A stretch of DNA of 50,213 nucleotides from Ectopseudomonas mendocina (GTDB lineage Bacteria; Pseudomonadota; Gammaproteobacteria; Pseudomonadales; Pseudomonadaceae), in contig NZ_SCFY01000030.1 in NCBI RefSeq assembly GCF_007049795.1, forward strand, positions 1-50,213, in the 5' to 3' direction. Both the position numbers and the translations under genes were made by a program. Below, in pieces: positions 1-8,360 of this stretch. The notes beneath the pieces were generated by a model. It saw nothing but the letters and a program-made list of their open reading frames with translations, was not told where the DNA came from and made no database searches. Positions within the stretch are counted from its first letter, which is position 1, and each line of letters opens with the position of its first letter.

Positions 1-140
1 CTGAAACCCAGAGCCTGCAGATCCAGGCGAGCGACATAGGCCTCGATCACCCGTACCAGGTGATCCTCCGGCACCAGTTCCTCCAATGTGGGAGGAAACA
101 GGCTGCTTTGCTGACGACCTTCGCCCTGGATGTAGCCCAT
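1..140 (-). CDS. IS1182-type transposase, N-terminal part only (runs off window)
   Basis: Reading the minus strand from ATG at 140 gives a protein starting MGYIQGEGRQQSSLFPPTLE and continuing with LVPEDHLVRVIEAYV. This is the characteristic N-terminus of IS1182-family DDE transposases (DUF772-type domain). Only about 46 residues lie inside the window, so the catalytic DDE domain is not visible. It lies 110 bp downstream of the trxA stop codon in the same orientation. In Pseudomonas the gene normally found there is rho, so the IS probably separates trxA from rho; that is an inference because rho is outside the window. Activity of the copy cannot be judged. Confidence 0.8.
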   Translation of the reverse strand, partial: MGYIQGEGRQQSSLFPPTLEELVPEDHLVRVIEAYVARLDLQALGF

Positions 141-144
141 AAAC

Positions 145-178
145 GACAATGCCCCCATCGACTGATGGAGGCATTGTC
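145..178. repeat. Hairpin immediately 5' of the transposase gene
   Basis: A 15-bp stem (145-159 with 164-178) with one mismatch and a 4-nt loop lies 4 bp upstream of the transposase ATG. Many insertion sequences carry such a stem to block read-through expression of the transposase when the element lands in a transcribed region. Here it would act against transcription coming from trxA. No U-tract follows on the minus strand, so termination proper is uncertain. Confidence 0.6.
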
Positions 179-190
179 TTCAGCTTGCTC

Positions 191-219
191 TCAGACTGCT
201 AGGTTTTCACACAGTCTGA
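191..219. repeat. 8-bp inverted repeat between IS and trxA
   Basis: TCAGACTG (191-198) and CAGTCTGA (212-219) form a perfect inverted repeat with a 13-nt loop. It may belong to the IS end or to the 3' region of trxA. The exact IS boundary cannot be fixed without the other end and the target duplication. Confidence 0.4.
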
Positions 220-249
220 ATTGCGGGGCCTCTTCCAGAGCGACTTGCC

Positions 250-576
250 TCAGATGTTGCTGTCGAGGAAAGCAGCCAGCTGCGACTTGGACAGCGCGCC
301 GACCTTGGTCGCTTCGACGTTGCCGTTCTTGAACAGCATCAGGGTCGGGATACCGCGCACGCCGTACTTCGGCGGGGTTTCCTGGTTCTCGTCGATGTTC
401 AGTTTGCAGATCTTCAGCTTGCCTTGGTATTCCTTGGCGATCTCGTCGAGCACCGGTGCAATCATCTTGCACGGGCCGCACCACTCAGCCCAATAGTCGA
501 CCAGAACCGGACCTTCAGCTTGGATGACGTCCTGGTCGAAGCTGGCGTCGCTGACGTTGGTGATGAATTCGCTCAT
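250..576 (-). CDS. trxA: Thioredoxin 1
   Basis: A 108-residue cytosolic thioredoxin that reduces protein disulfides using electrons from thioredoxin reductase. The active site WCGPC is at residues 32-36 and the cis-proline loop GIPT has Pro77. Length and motif spacing match the classical family. I chose the ATG at 576 (MSEFI) rather than the upstream in-frame ATG at 603 because GGAG lies at a proper distance before it and homologues begin there. In Pseudomonas trxA normally precedes rho; here an IS1182-type element follows instead. About 170 bp separate it from the next gene remnant, and that gap should contain its promoter. Confidence 0.97.
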   Translation of the reverse strand: MSEFITNVSDASFDQDVIQAEGPVLVDYWAEWCGPCKMIAPVLDEIAKEYQGKLKICKLNIDENQETPPKYGVRGIPTLMLFKNGNVEATKVGALSKSQLAAFLDSNI

Positions 577-747
577 GAGGAGTCTCCGTGTATTCGGAAG
601 CAAAAAATTGCCGGGAGGAATTTTTGACGTCGCTTGCGACGGCCCGAAGGGTTACTGCCAAGGATGGCAGGCAACCAAAAAGTGGCGTCATCATAGCCCG
701 GCTTGCGTGACACCGAAAGGCACTGGCGATTGAGCCACTCAATAGTT

Positions 748-1058
748 TCAATCACCCAAGGTGATGAAGGCGATGCCGGTACGCAGCGCAGCCGCGCGAA
801 TATGCTGCTGCATGGCCTTCTGTGCCGGCCCGGCGGCATGCCGAGCCAGTGACTTGAGAATCTTGCGATGCTCCTGCCAGGTTTCCTGCGCCCGCTCCGG
901 ACGGATGAACGGCAGCTTTTGACTGTCCAGAAAGATCTCCGCGCTGGACGTCACCAGGGCACACATTGCCTGATTACCGCTGGCAACGAGAATACGCTGG
1001 TGAAATTCGAAATCCAGACGGTTGGCTTGCTCGAAATCGCCCGCACGCAGCTCGCAAG
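748..1058 (-). pseudogene. C-terminal remnant of a GntR/FadR-type (FCD) regulator
   Basis: The minus strand reads an open stretch containing DFEQANRLDFEFHQRILVAS and, further on, EHRKILKSLARHAAG, then stops at 748-750. This is the C-terminal half of an FCD ligand-binding domain of a GntR-family repressor, roughly 100 residues. No helix-turn-helix and no start codon remain. At about 1058 the homology switches to an ABC permease read from the other strand, so the N-terminal two thirds were lost in a deletion. The neighbouring AllA and transporter genes suggest it once controlled ureide uptake or breakdown; that is an inference. Confidence 0.75.
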
Positions 1059-1227
1059 GGTACCGCGGTGACCTCGATCATCGGTTTCACCGAGCTGACC
1101 AAGACCGGCAGCATGCTGGCCAACGCTACCTTCGAGCCGTTCATGGTCTACGCCTTCGTCGCCCTCGGCTACTTCCTGCTCTGCTACCCGCTCTCACTCG
1201 CTGCCTATCGCCTGGAAAGGAGGCTGA

Positions 1228-1241
<14 letters not shown>
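1056..1241 (+). pseudogene. C-terminal remnant of an amino-acid-type ABC transporter permease
   Basis: From about 1059 the plus strand encodes GTAVTSIIGFTELTKTGSML and a final hydrophobic helix, ending at a TAA at 1239-1241. This is the typical C-terminus of a HisM/GlnP-type polar amino acid permease: the EAA-loop end, last membrane helix and positively charged tail. Only about 60 of the usual 220 or so residues remain. It overlaps the following ATPase start by 14 nt, as expected of the original operon. The 5' part was removed by the same deletion that truncated the GntR regulator gene. Confidence 0.75.
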
Positions 1242-1956
<715 letters not shown>

Positions 1957-1960
<4 letters not shown>

Positions 1961-2466
1961 ACGCACCGACCCCGCTGCCATTGCGCATCGAGCCGCTGAC
2001 CCGCGAAGCCTTCGCGCCTTTCGGTGATGTGATCGAAGCGGCCGGAGCGCAGGCCTTCCCGATCAACGCCGGCACCACCACCCGCTACCACGACCTGGTT
2101 CAGGTGGAGTTGGCCGGTGAAGCGCCACGCACCCTGATCAATCTGTTCGAGGGTCAGGCCTGGCATGCACCTATCGAAGTCCGCATGCTCGAACGCCACC
2201 CACTGGGCAGCCAGGCCTTCTACCCGGTGGACGGCGGACGCATGCTGATCGTCGTCGCCCCGCCCGGCGAGCTGGACGAGTCGAAAATACGCGCCTTCAT
2301 CAGCGCGCCGGACCAGGGCGTGAACTACGCGCGGGGCACCTGGCACCACCCGTTGCTATGCCTGCAGCACCCCGGTCGCTTCCTGGTGGTGGATCGCGGC
2401 GGCGAGGGGCATAACTGCGACGAACAGCTTCTTAAACAGCCGCTGAGCGTGCTGAACCTGCGATAA
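1957..2466 (+). CDS. allA: Ureidoglycolate lyase
   Basis: A 169-residue cupin-like protein of the AllA family, which splits ureidoglycolate into glyoxylate and urea in purine/allantoin catabolism. Family features include the opening LRIEPLTREAFAPFGDVIE, the central HPLGSQAFYPVDGG block and the later RGTWHHPLL histidine segment. The start is a GTG that overlaps the TGA of the upstream ATPase gene (GTGA), typical of translational coupling. The reading frame is intact although the transport genes ahead of it are broken. Without a visible promoter after the deletion, expression is uncertain. The 97-nt gap to ppx shows nothing recognisable. Confidence 0.88.
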
Positions 2467-2563
2467 CCACAGGTCTAGACCAGTTTCATGCGACAACCGA
2501 ATGCGTTGGCTCATGCGCTCAGTCGTGGCAGGATGCGCGGAAATCGAACGAGATGCCGCAATC

Positions 2564-4066
2564 ATGCCCCAAGCCCCTGCCGAGAGTTTTCCCCTGATCG
2601 CCGCCATCGACCTGGGCTCGAACAGCTTCCATATGGTGCTGGCCAAAGCCGACAATCACGAAATCCGCATCCTCGAGCGTATCGGCGACAAGGTCCAGCT
2701 GGCAGCCGGCCTGGATGACGAGCGCCAGCTCAGTGAAGAAGCGATGCAGCGCGGCCTGGACTGCCTGCGCCGCTTCGCCCAGTTCACCACCAGCCTGCCG
2801 GAAGGTGCCGTGCGCATCGTCGGCACCAACGCCCTGCGCGAAGCGCGCAACCGCGCCGTGTTCATCCGCCGCGCCGAAGAGATTCTCGGCCATCAGGTCG
2901 AGGTGATTTCCGGTCGTGAGGAAGCGCGCCTGATCTACCTTGGCGTGTCCCACAGCATCGCCGACACACCCGGCAAGCGCCTGGTCGCCGACATTGGCGG
3001 CGGCAGCACCGAGTTCATCATCGGGCAGCGTTTCGAGCCGCTGCTGCGCGAAAGCCTGCAGATGGGCTGCGTCAGCTTCACCCAGCGTTATTTCAAGGAC
3101 GGCAAGATCACCCCGGCGCGCTACGCCCAGGCCTACACCGCCGCCCGTCTGGAACTGATGGGCATCGAACAGGGCTTGCGCCGCCTCGGATGGGAAGATG
3201 CCGTCGGCGCCTCCGGCACCATCAAGGCCATCGGCCTAGCGACCAAGGCCGCCGGGCTGGGCAATGGCGAGGTGACGGTCGAGGGCCTGGCCTGGCTCAA
3301 GCGCAAGCTGTTCAAACTCGGCGAAGTGGAGAAGATCGATCTGGACGGCATCAAGCCGGATCGTCGCGGCATCTTCCCTGCCGGCCTGGCGATTCTCGAA
3401 GCCATCTTCGACGCCTGCGACATCCAGCGCATGAGCCACTCCGAAGGCGCCCTGCGCGAAGGCGTGCTGTACGACCTGCTCGGCCGTCACCAGCACGAGG
3501 ACGTACGCGAGCGCACCCTGGCAGCGTTCATGGAGCGCTACCACGTCGACGTCGACCAGGCCGCGCGGGTCGAGGCCAAGGCGCTGTCAGCGCTGGACAA
3601 GGTCGCAGCCGACTGGGGGCTTAACGACGACTGGCACCGCGAGCTGCTGAGCTGGGGCGCCAAGGTGCATGAGGTGGGTCTGGACATTGCCCATTATCAG
3701 TACCACAAGCACGGCGCCTACCTGATCGAGCACTCCGATCTGGCCGGCTTCTCGCGCCAGGATCAGCAGATGCTCGCCCTGCTGGTACGCGGCCACCGCC
3801 GCAACATCCCCAAGGACAAGTTCGCCGAGTTCGGCGAGGAAGGCGTGAAGCTGATGCGCCTGTGCGTGCTGCTGCGCTTCGCCATCCTCTTCCACCACAT
3901 CCGTGGCTCGCAGGACATGCCGCAGGTGCAGTTCAAGGTGGGCGACAACAGCCTGGAGATTGTCTTCCCTGAAGGCTGGCTGGCCGCCAACCCGCTGACC
4001 CTGGCGGACTTCGAGGCCGAGGCCGAGTGGCTCAAGCGTATCGATCTGACCTTGAGCGTGCGTTGA
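2564..4066 (+). CDS. ppx: Exopolyphosphatase
   Basis: A 500-residue Ppx/GppA phosphatase that removes terminal phosphates from inorganic polyphosphate. The N-terminal ASKHA-fold phosphate loop reads AAIDLGSNSFHMV, a second phosphate-binding motif is VADIGGGSTEF, and a C-terminal HD-like helical domain follows (WGAKVHEVGLDIAHYQYHKH). I chose MPQAP at 2564 because the 21 extra residues of the longer frame are not family-like. It converges on the hemB-ppk operon across a repeat-rich 247-bp gap. That places the polyphosphate-degrading and polyphosphate-making enzymes side by side but under separate promoters. Confidence 0.95.
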   Translation: MPQAPAESFPLIAAIDLGSNSFHMVLAKADNHEIRILERIGDKVQLAAGLDDERQLSEEAMQRGLDCLRRFAQFTTSLPEGAVRIVGTNALREARNRAVFIRRAEEILGHQVEVISGREEARLIYLGVSHSIADTPGKRLVADIGGGSTEFIIGQRFEPLLRESLQMGCVSFTQRYFKDGKITPARYAQAYTAARLELMGIEQGLRRLGWEDAVGASGTIKAIGLATKAAGLGNGEVTVEGLAWLKRKLFKLGEVEKIDLDGIKPDRRGIFPAGLAILEAIFDACDIQRMSHSEGALREGVLYDLLGRHQHEDVRERTLAAFMERYHVDVDQAARVEAKALSALDKVAADWGLNDDWHRELLSWGAKVHEVGLDIAHYQYHKHGAYLIEHSDLAGFSRQDQQMLALLVRGHRRNIPKDKFAEFGEEGVKLMRLCVLLRFAILFHHIRGSQDMPQVQFKVGDNSLEIVFPEGWLAANPLTLADFEAEAEWLKRIDLTLSVR

Positions 4067-4072
4067 GCGGGT

Positions 4073-4089
4073 GGTGCGCACAGCGCACC
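4073..4089. repeat. Short palindrome after ppx
   Basis: GGTGCGC-aca-GCGCACC, a 7-bp stem directly downstream of ppx. A closely similar motif (ggtgcgcacggcgcgccctac) appears near 41270. It is therefore probably a dispersed intergenic repeat rather than a unique terminator. Confidence 0.55.
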
Positions 4090-4107
4090 CTACGCACGTC
4101 AGCCCGT

Positions 4108-4126
4108 AGCCCGGATGCAATCCGGG
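4108..4126. repeat. REP-like palindrome
   Basis: AGCCCGGAT-gca-ATCCGGG, part of a longer gtagcccggatgcaatccgg motif that I recognise as a common extragenic repeat in Pseudomonas and relatives. It sits between the convergent ppx and ppk ends. Confidence 0.65.
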
Positions 4127-4188
4127 GGCTCGAAAACCGAAATAGCCGCTGTTCCATGAGGGTGACAGCGATCAGGCGCTCATCGGCG

Positions 4189-4218
4189 TAGGAAGTGCGT
4201 TGCTAGGAAGTGCGTTGC
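4189..4218. repeat. 15-bp perfect tandem duplication
   Basis: TAGGAAGTGCGTTGC occurs twice back to back (4189-4203 and 4204-4218). It is non-coding and looks like a recent slippage or duplication event in the ppx-ppk gap. Confidence 0.8.
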
Positions 4219-4253
4219 AGGGTTACGGCACGCGCCCCTCTAAGCCCTCACCC

Positions 4254-4286
4254 GCCCTTCGGGCACCCTCTCCCGGAGGGAGAGGG
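4254..4286. repeat. Double hairpin (extragenic repeat) near the ppk 3' end
   Basis: GCCC-ttc-GGGC (4254-4263) is followed by a perfect 9-bp stem CCCTCTCCC-gga-GGGAGAGGG (4266-4286). This pattern is a widespread proteobacterial intergenic repeat. It lies 28 bp past the ppk stop on the minus strand and could also stabilise or end that transcript, though no U-tract is present. Confidence 0.6.
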
Positions 4287-4313
4287 TCATCAGAGGGCTG
4301 CAAGCAGCCGCTT

Positions 4314-6497
4314 TTAGCGGGCGCTGACCACGGGCGCGGTCAGTTTTTCCAGCAAGCCTGACTGCGCGCTACGCGGGTTCTGGTTACCGGTTGGCTGCAG
4401 CCGCACATAGCGGCCATCGGGCTGCAACACCCAGGCCTGGGTGTTGTCGGTCAGGTAGCTTTCCAGCTCCTTCTTCACGCGCATGATCAGCTTCTTGCCC
4501 TCCACCGGGAAGCAGGTCTCCACACGCTTGTCGAGGTTGCGCTCCATCCAGTCGGCGCTGGACAGGTAGATTTTCTCGTCGCCACCGTTGAGGAAGTAGA
4601 ACACCCGCGTGTGCTCGAGGAAGCGGCCGATGATCGAGCGCACCTGGATGTTGTGCGACACCCCGGCAATGCCCGGACGCAGGCAGCACATGCCGCGCAC
4701 CACGAGGTCGATCTTCACCCCGGTCTGGCTGGCCTTGTACAGCGCGCGGATGACCTTGGGATCGGTCAGCGAGTTGAACTTGGCGATGATCTGCGCGGGC
4801 TTGCCTTCGGCCGCTGCGGCGGTTTCCTTGGCGATCAGATCGAGCAGGGTCTTCTTCAGGGTAAAGGGCGCATGCAGCAGCTTCTTCATGCGCAGGGTCT
4901 TGCCCATGCCGATGAGCTGGCTGAACAGCTTGGATACGTCCTCACCGAGCGCAACGTCGGCAGTGAGCAGGCTGTAGTCGGTGTACAGCCTGGCGTTGCC
5001 GGCGTGGTAGTTGCCGGTGCCCAGGTGGGCGTAGCGGACGATCTCGCCGTTCTCGCGGCGCAGAATCAACATCATCTTGGCGTGGGTCTTGAAGCCCACC
5101 ACACCGTAGATCACCACCGCACCAGCCGCCTGCAGACGGCTGGCCAGGGCCAGGTTGGACTCTTCATCGAAGCGCGCACGCAGCTCGATCACCGCGGTGA
5201 CTTCCTTGCCGTTACGCGCCGCCTCCACCAGGGCATCGACGATTTCCGAGTTGGCTCCGGAGCGGTACAGCGTCTGCTTGATCGCCAGCACGTGCGGGTC
5301 TTTCGCCGCCTGGCGCAGCAGATCGACCACAGGGGTGAAGGACTCGAACGGGTGCAACAGCAGGATGTCCTGCTTGCTGACCACGCTGAAGATGTTCTCG
5401 GCGTTCTGCAGCAGCTTGGGGATCACCGGGGTGAACGGCGCGTACTGCAGCTCCGGGTGGTTATCCAGGCCGGTGATGCTGAACAGGCGGGTCAGGTTGA
5501 CCGGGCCGTTGACCTGATACAGCTCGCCCTCGGTCAGGCCGAACTGCTTGAGCAGGTGATCGCGCAGGTGTTTAGGGCAGGTGTCGACCACTTCCAGGCG
5601 CACGGCGTCACCGTAGCGGCGGCTGAACAGCTCGCCGCGCAGAGCGCGGGCCAGGTCTTCGACATCCTCGGTATCCACCGACAGGTCGGCGTTACGGGTC
5701 AGGCGGAACTGGTAGCAGCCCTTGACCTTCATGCCCTGGAACAGGTCATCGGCGTGGGCGTGGATCATCGACGACAGGAACACGTAGTTGTCGCCGGGGC
5801 CGCCGACGTCTTCCGGCACCTTGATGATGCGCGGCAGCAGGCGCGGCGCCGGGATGATGGCCAGACCGGAGTCGCGGCCGAAGGCATCGATGCCTTCCAG
5901 CTCTACGATGAAGTTCAGGCTCTTGTTCACCAGCAACGGGAAGGGGTGCGTCGGGTCGAGGCCGATGGGGGTGATGATCGGCGCGATCTCGTCGCGGAAG
6001 TAACGGCGCACCCAGGCCTTGAGCTTGGTGGTCCAGAACCGCCGGCGGATGAAGTTGATGTTGTGCTTGGCCAGCGCCGGAAACAGCGTGTCGTTGAGAA
6101 TGGCGTACTGTCGCTCGACCTGCTCGTGCACCAGTTCGCTGATGCGCGCCAGCGCCTGGTGCGGCTGCAGGCCGTCGGCACCGGCCTGTTCACGGGCGAA
6201 ATTGATCTGTTTCTTCAGGCCGGCGACACGGATCTCGAAGAATTCGTCGAGGTTGCTGGAGAAGATCAGCAGGAACTTCAGACGTTCGAGCAGCGGATAG
6301 GACTCATCCAGCGCCTGCTCCAGCACCCGGATGTTGAACTGCAGCTGCGACAGTTCACGGTGGATGTACAGGCTGCTGTCATCCAGGCTGGGAATCGGCG
6401 CCGGCGGCGGGGTTTCCACCACTGGCGTCTCGGCGACCACCTCGGCCGGAGGCGGGTTGTTGTCGAGCACTTCGCTGTTGAGTCCTTCGCTGTTCAT
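4314..6497 (-). CDS. ppk1: Polyphosphate kinase 1
   Basis: A 727-residue PPK1 that polymerises the gamma phosphate of ATP into inorganic polyphosphate. After a Pro/Glu/Val-rich N-terminal extension of about 40 residues comes the N domain (SLYIHRELSQLQFNIRVLEQ), the head domain and two phospholipase-D-like catalytic domains. The first of these carries the autophosphorylated histidine in VGFKTHAKMM. The start is ATG 6497, since the codon before it is a GTG without better support; AGGA lies about 9 nt upstream. It begins 19 bp after hemB, so the two form an operon driven by the putative PhoB promoter at 7570-7612. Confidence 0.96.
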   Translation of the reverse strand: MNSEGLNSEVLDNNPPPAEVVAETPVVETPPPAPIPSLDDSSLYIHRELSQLQFNIRVLEQALDESYPLLERLKFLLIFSSNLDEFFEIRVAGLKKQINFAREQAGADGLQPHQALARISELVHEQVERQYAILNDTLFPALAKHNINFIRRRFWTTKLKAWVRRYFRDEIAPIITPIGLDPTHPFPLLVNKSLNFIVELEGIDAFGRDSGLAIIPAPRLLPRIIKVPEDVGGPGDNYVFLSSMIHAHADDLFQGMKVKGCYQFRLTRNADLSVDTEDVEDLARALRGELFSRRYGDAVRLEVVDTCPKHLRDHLLKQFGLTEGELYQVNGPVNLTRLFSITGLDNHPELQYAPFTPVIPKLLQNAENIFSVVSKQDILLLHPFESFTPVVDLLRQAAKDPHVLAIKQTLYRSGANSEIVDALVEAARNGKEVTAVIELRARFDEESNLALASRLQAAGAVVIYGVVGFKTHAKMMLILRRENGEIVRYAHLGTGNYHAGNARLYTDYSLLTADVALGEDVSKLFSQLIGMGKTLRMKKLLHAPFTLKKTLLDLIAKETAAAAEGKPAQIIAKFNSLTDPKVIRALYKASQTGVKIDLVVRGMCCLRPGIAGVSHNIQVRSIIGRFLEHTRVFYFLNGGDEKIYLSSADWMERNLDKRVETCFPVEGKKLIMRVKKELESYLTDNTQAWVLQPDGRYVRLQPTGNQNPRSAQSGLLEKLTAPVVSAR

Positions 6498-6516
6498 CAC
6501 TGAGTTCCTGAGGGCG

Positions 6517-7530
6517 TCATCGCCCTTGTTTTAGCAGTTCTGCCGCCCGTACGGCGGAATAGGTGAGGATGCCATCGGCACCGGCACGTTTGAAGGCGGT
6601 GAGCGACTCCAGTATGACCGCCTCGCTGAGCCAGCCGTTCTGGATCGCGGCCATGTGCATGGCGTACTCGCCACTGACCTGGTAGACGAATGTCGGCACC
6701 TTGTAGGCATCCTTCACGCGCCAGAGGATGTCCAGGTAGGGCATGCCGGGTTTGACCATGACCATGTCGGCGCCTTCGGCGAGGTCGGCGGCCACTTCAT
6801 GCAGCGCCTCGTTGCCGTTGGCCGGGTCCATCTGGTAGCCGAGCTTGTTGCCCTTGCCGAGGTTGGCGGCCGAGCCCACCGCATCGCGGAACGGGCCGTA
6901 GTAGGCGCTGGCGTACTTGGCCGAGTAGGCCATGATGCGCACGTTGACGTGCTCGGCCAGCTCCAGCGCCTCGCGAATCGCCTGCACGCGCCCGTCCATC
7001 ATGTCCGATGGGGCCACCACCTGGGCACCGGCCTCGGCATGCGACAGCGCCTGCTTGACCAGCGCATCGACGGTGATGTCGTTCTGCACGTAGCCGGATT
7101 CGTCGAGGATGCCGTCCTGACCGTGGGTGGTGAAGGGGTCGAGGGCCACATCGCTGATCACGCCGAGCTCGGGGAATTTTGCCCGCAGGGCACGGATCGC
7201 GCGCTGGGCGATGCCGTCCGGGTTCCAGGCCTCGGCGCCGTCGAGGGACTTCTTCTCCAACGGGGTGACCGGGAACAGCGCCAGCGCCGGAATGCCCAGC
7301 TCGACCCAATGCTCGGCCTCCTTGAGCAGCAGATCAATGGACAGGCGCTCGACACCCGGCATCGACGGCACGGCTTCACGGCGGTTTTCGCCATCGAGGA
7401 CGAACACCGGCAGAATCAGATCATCGACGCTCAGGCGATTCTCGCGCACCAGGCGACGGGAAAAATCGTCGCGGCGATTGCGACGCAGACGGGTGGCGGG
7501 GAACAGACGATTGGCGGGGGTAACGCTCAC
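6517..7530 (-). CDS. hemB: Delta-aminolevulinic acid dehydratase (porphobilinogen synthase)
   Basis: A 337-residue enzyme joining two 5-aminolevulinate molecules into porphobilinogen for heme synthesis. The two active-site lysine segments, SAKYASAYYGPF and MVMVKPGMPYLD, are present. The longest frame begins far upstream, but the start that fits is GTG 7530 (M)SVTPANRL, with GGAG 6 nt before it and the length usual in Pseudomonas. It leads the hemB-ppk operon, an arrangement that ties heme supply to polyphosphate synthesis by location only. The other heme genes hemC, hemD, hemX and hemY lie at 21290-25385. Confidence 0.96.
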   Translation of the reverse strand: MSVTPANRLFPATRLRRNRRDDFSRRLVRENRLSVDDLILPVFVLDGENRREAVPSMPGVERLSIDLLLKEAEHWVELGIPALALFPVTPLEKKSLDGAEAWNPDGIAQRAIRALRAKFPELGVISDVALDPFTTHGQDGILDESGYVQNDITVDALVKQALSHAEAGAQVVAPSDMMDGRVQAIREALELAEHVNVRIMAYSAKYASAYYGPFRDAVGSAANLGKGNKLGYQMDPANGNEALHEVAADLAEGADMVMVKPGMPYLDILWRVKDAYKVPTFVYQVSGEYAMHMAAIQNGWLSEAVILESLTAFKRAGADGILTYSAVRAAELLKQGR

Positions 7531-7569
7531 GGCAGACTCCAAAGCCCGCTCGGGCGGGCCAGTGTGACG

Positions 7570-7612
7570 GTTATAAGCGACCATTATGACCAAATGATGA
7601 CGGTCAAATGAC
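7570..7612 (-). promoter_or_regulatory. Putative PhoB-dependent promoter of hemB-ppk
   Basis: On the minus strand GTCAT occurs three times at exact 11-bp spacing (plus-strand complements at 7608-7612, 7597-7601 and 7586-7590). Ten bases after the last repeat comes TATAAC (7570-7575), which fits a -10 box. This is the standard geometry of a Pho box replacing the -35 element. The GTG of hemB follows 39 nt downstream of the -10. Phosphate-starvation control of polyphosphate synthesis is known in other bacteria; its operation here is inferred. Confidence 0.7.
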
Positions 7613-7723
7613 CGCGTGCGACGGCGAGTCGCACAGCCAGTCGCGCATTGTGGCATGATGCGCCACCTTCCGGGTTCCTCGCGGTCAGAGTAGTCTTCAG
7701 CACCCCCACATCGAGCGCACGGT

Positions 7724-8287
7724 ATGCTCCAAGATCTGATCCGCCAGTTCGGTTATCCGGCATTGGTACTGGGCACCTTCCTCGAGGGTGAGGTGTCCTT
7801 GCTGCTGGCGGCCTACATGGCCGTGCGCAACGTGTTGGAGATCGAATGGGTGGCGCTGTGCGCCTTCCTCGGCACCTTCGCCAGCGATCAGCTGTGGTAC
7901 TACCTCGGCCGTCGCCATGGCCGCGCGCTGCTGGCACGCAAACCACGCTGGCAACCGCTGGGCGAACGCGCCAGCGCGCTGATCAGGCGTTATCCGGACC
8001 TGTGGGTCCTGTGTTTCCGCTTCCTCTATGGTTTGCGCACGGTGATGCCGCTGACCATCGGCCTGTCCGGCTATTCCTGGCGCCGTTATCTGCTGCTCGA
8101 TGCCATCGGCGCTGGCGTCTGGGCCGGCGGCATCAGCCTGCTGGCCTACAGTCTGGGCAACGCCATGGGCGGTCTGCTGGAAGAGCTGCGCAACTATCAG
8201 GTCATCCTGCTCGCCGCGGTGGTACTGCTACTGGCCCTCGCCTGGCTAAACCGGTGGCGTCAGCGCCGGCGCGGCGGAACACGGTAG
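7724..8287 (+). CDS. DedA family (SNARE-associated/VTT domain) membrane protein
   Basis: A 187-residue inner-membrane protein of the DedA superfamily. Members are implicated in lipid-carrier flipping and envelope homeostasis. Visible family signs are FLEGEVSLLLAAYMA near the N-terminus, the re-entrant segment with SDQLWYYLGRRHGR, the arginine motif FRFLYGLRTVMPLTIG, and two C-terminal helices ending in an Arg-rich tail. It is transcribed divergently from hemB, from a roughly 190-bp region that also holds the Pho box. Its substrate cannot be inferred. Confidence 0.85.
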   Translation: MLQDLIRQFGYPALVLGTFLEGEVSLLLAAYMAVRNVLEIEWVALCAFLGTFASDQLWYYLGRRHGRALLARKPRWQPLGERASALIRRYPDLWVLCFRFLYGLRTVMPLTIGLSGYSWRRYLLLDAIGAGVWAGGISLLAYSLGNAMGGLLEELRNYQVILLAAVVLLLALAWLNRWRQRRRGGTR

Positions 8288-8360
8288 GACGTCTCGAGCG
8301 GCGAATCGCTCACCGCAGGCAGTACGCCGCTGCAGCTTCACGACTCATGTGGATATCAGG

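Noticed and set aside
4611..6503. 630-codon open frame on the plus strand
   Set aside because: Exact antisense shadow of ppk; no family features and no ribosome-binding site.
7570..7620. TTGACC as a sigma-70 -35 box
   Set aside because: Spacing to the nearest -10-like hexamers does not fit; the PhoB-box reading explains the same bases better.
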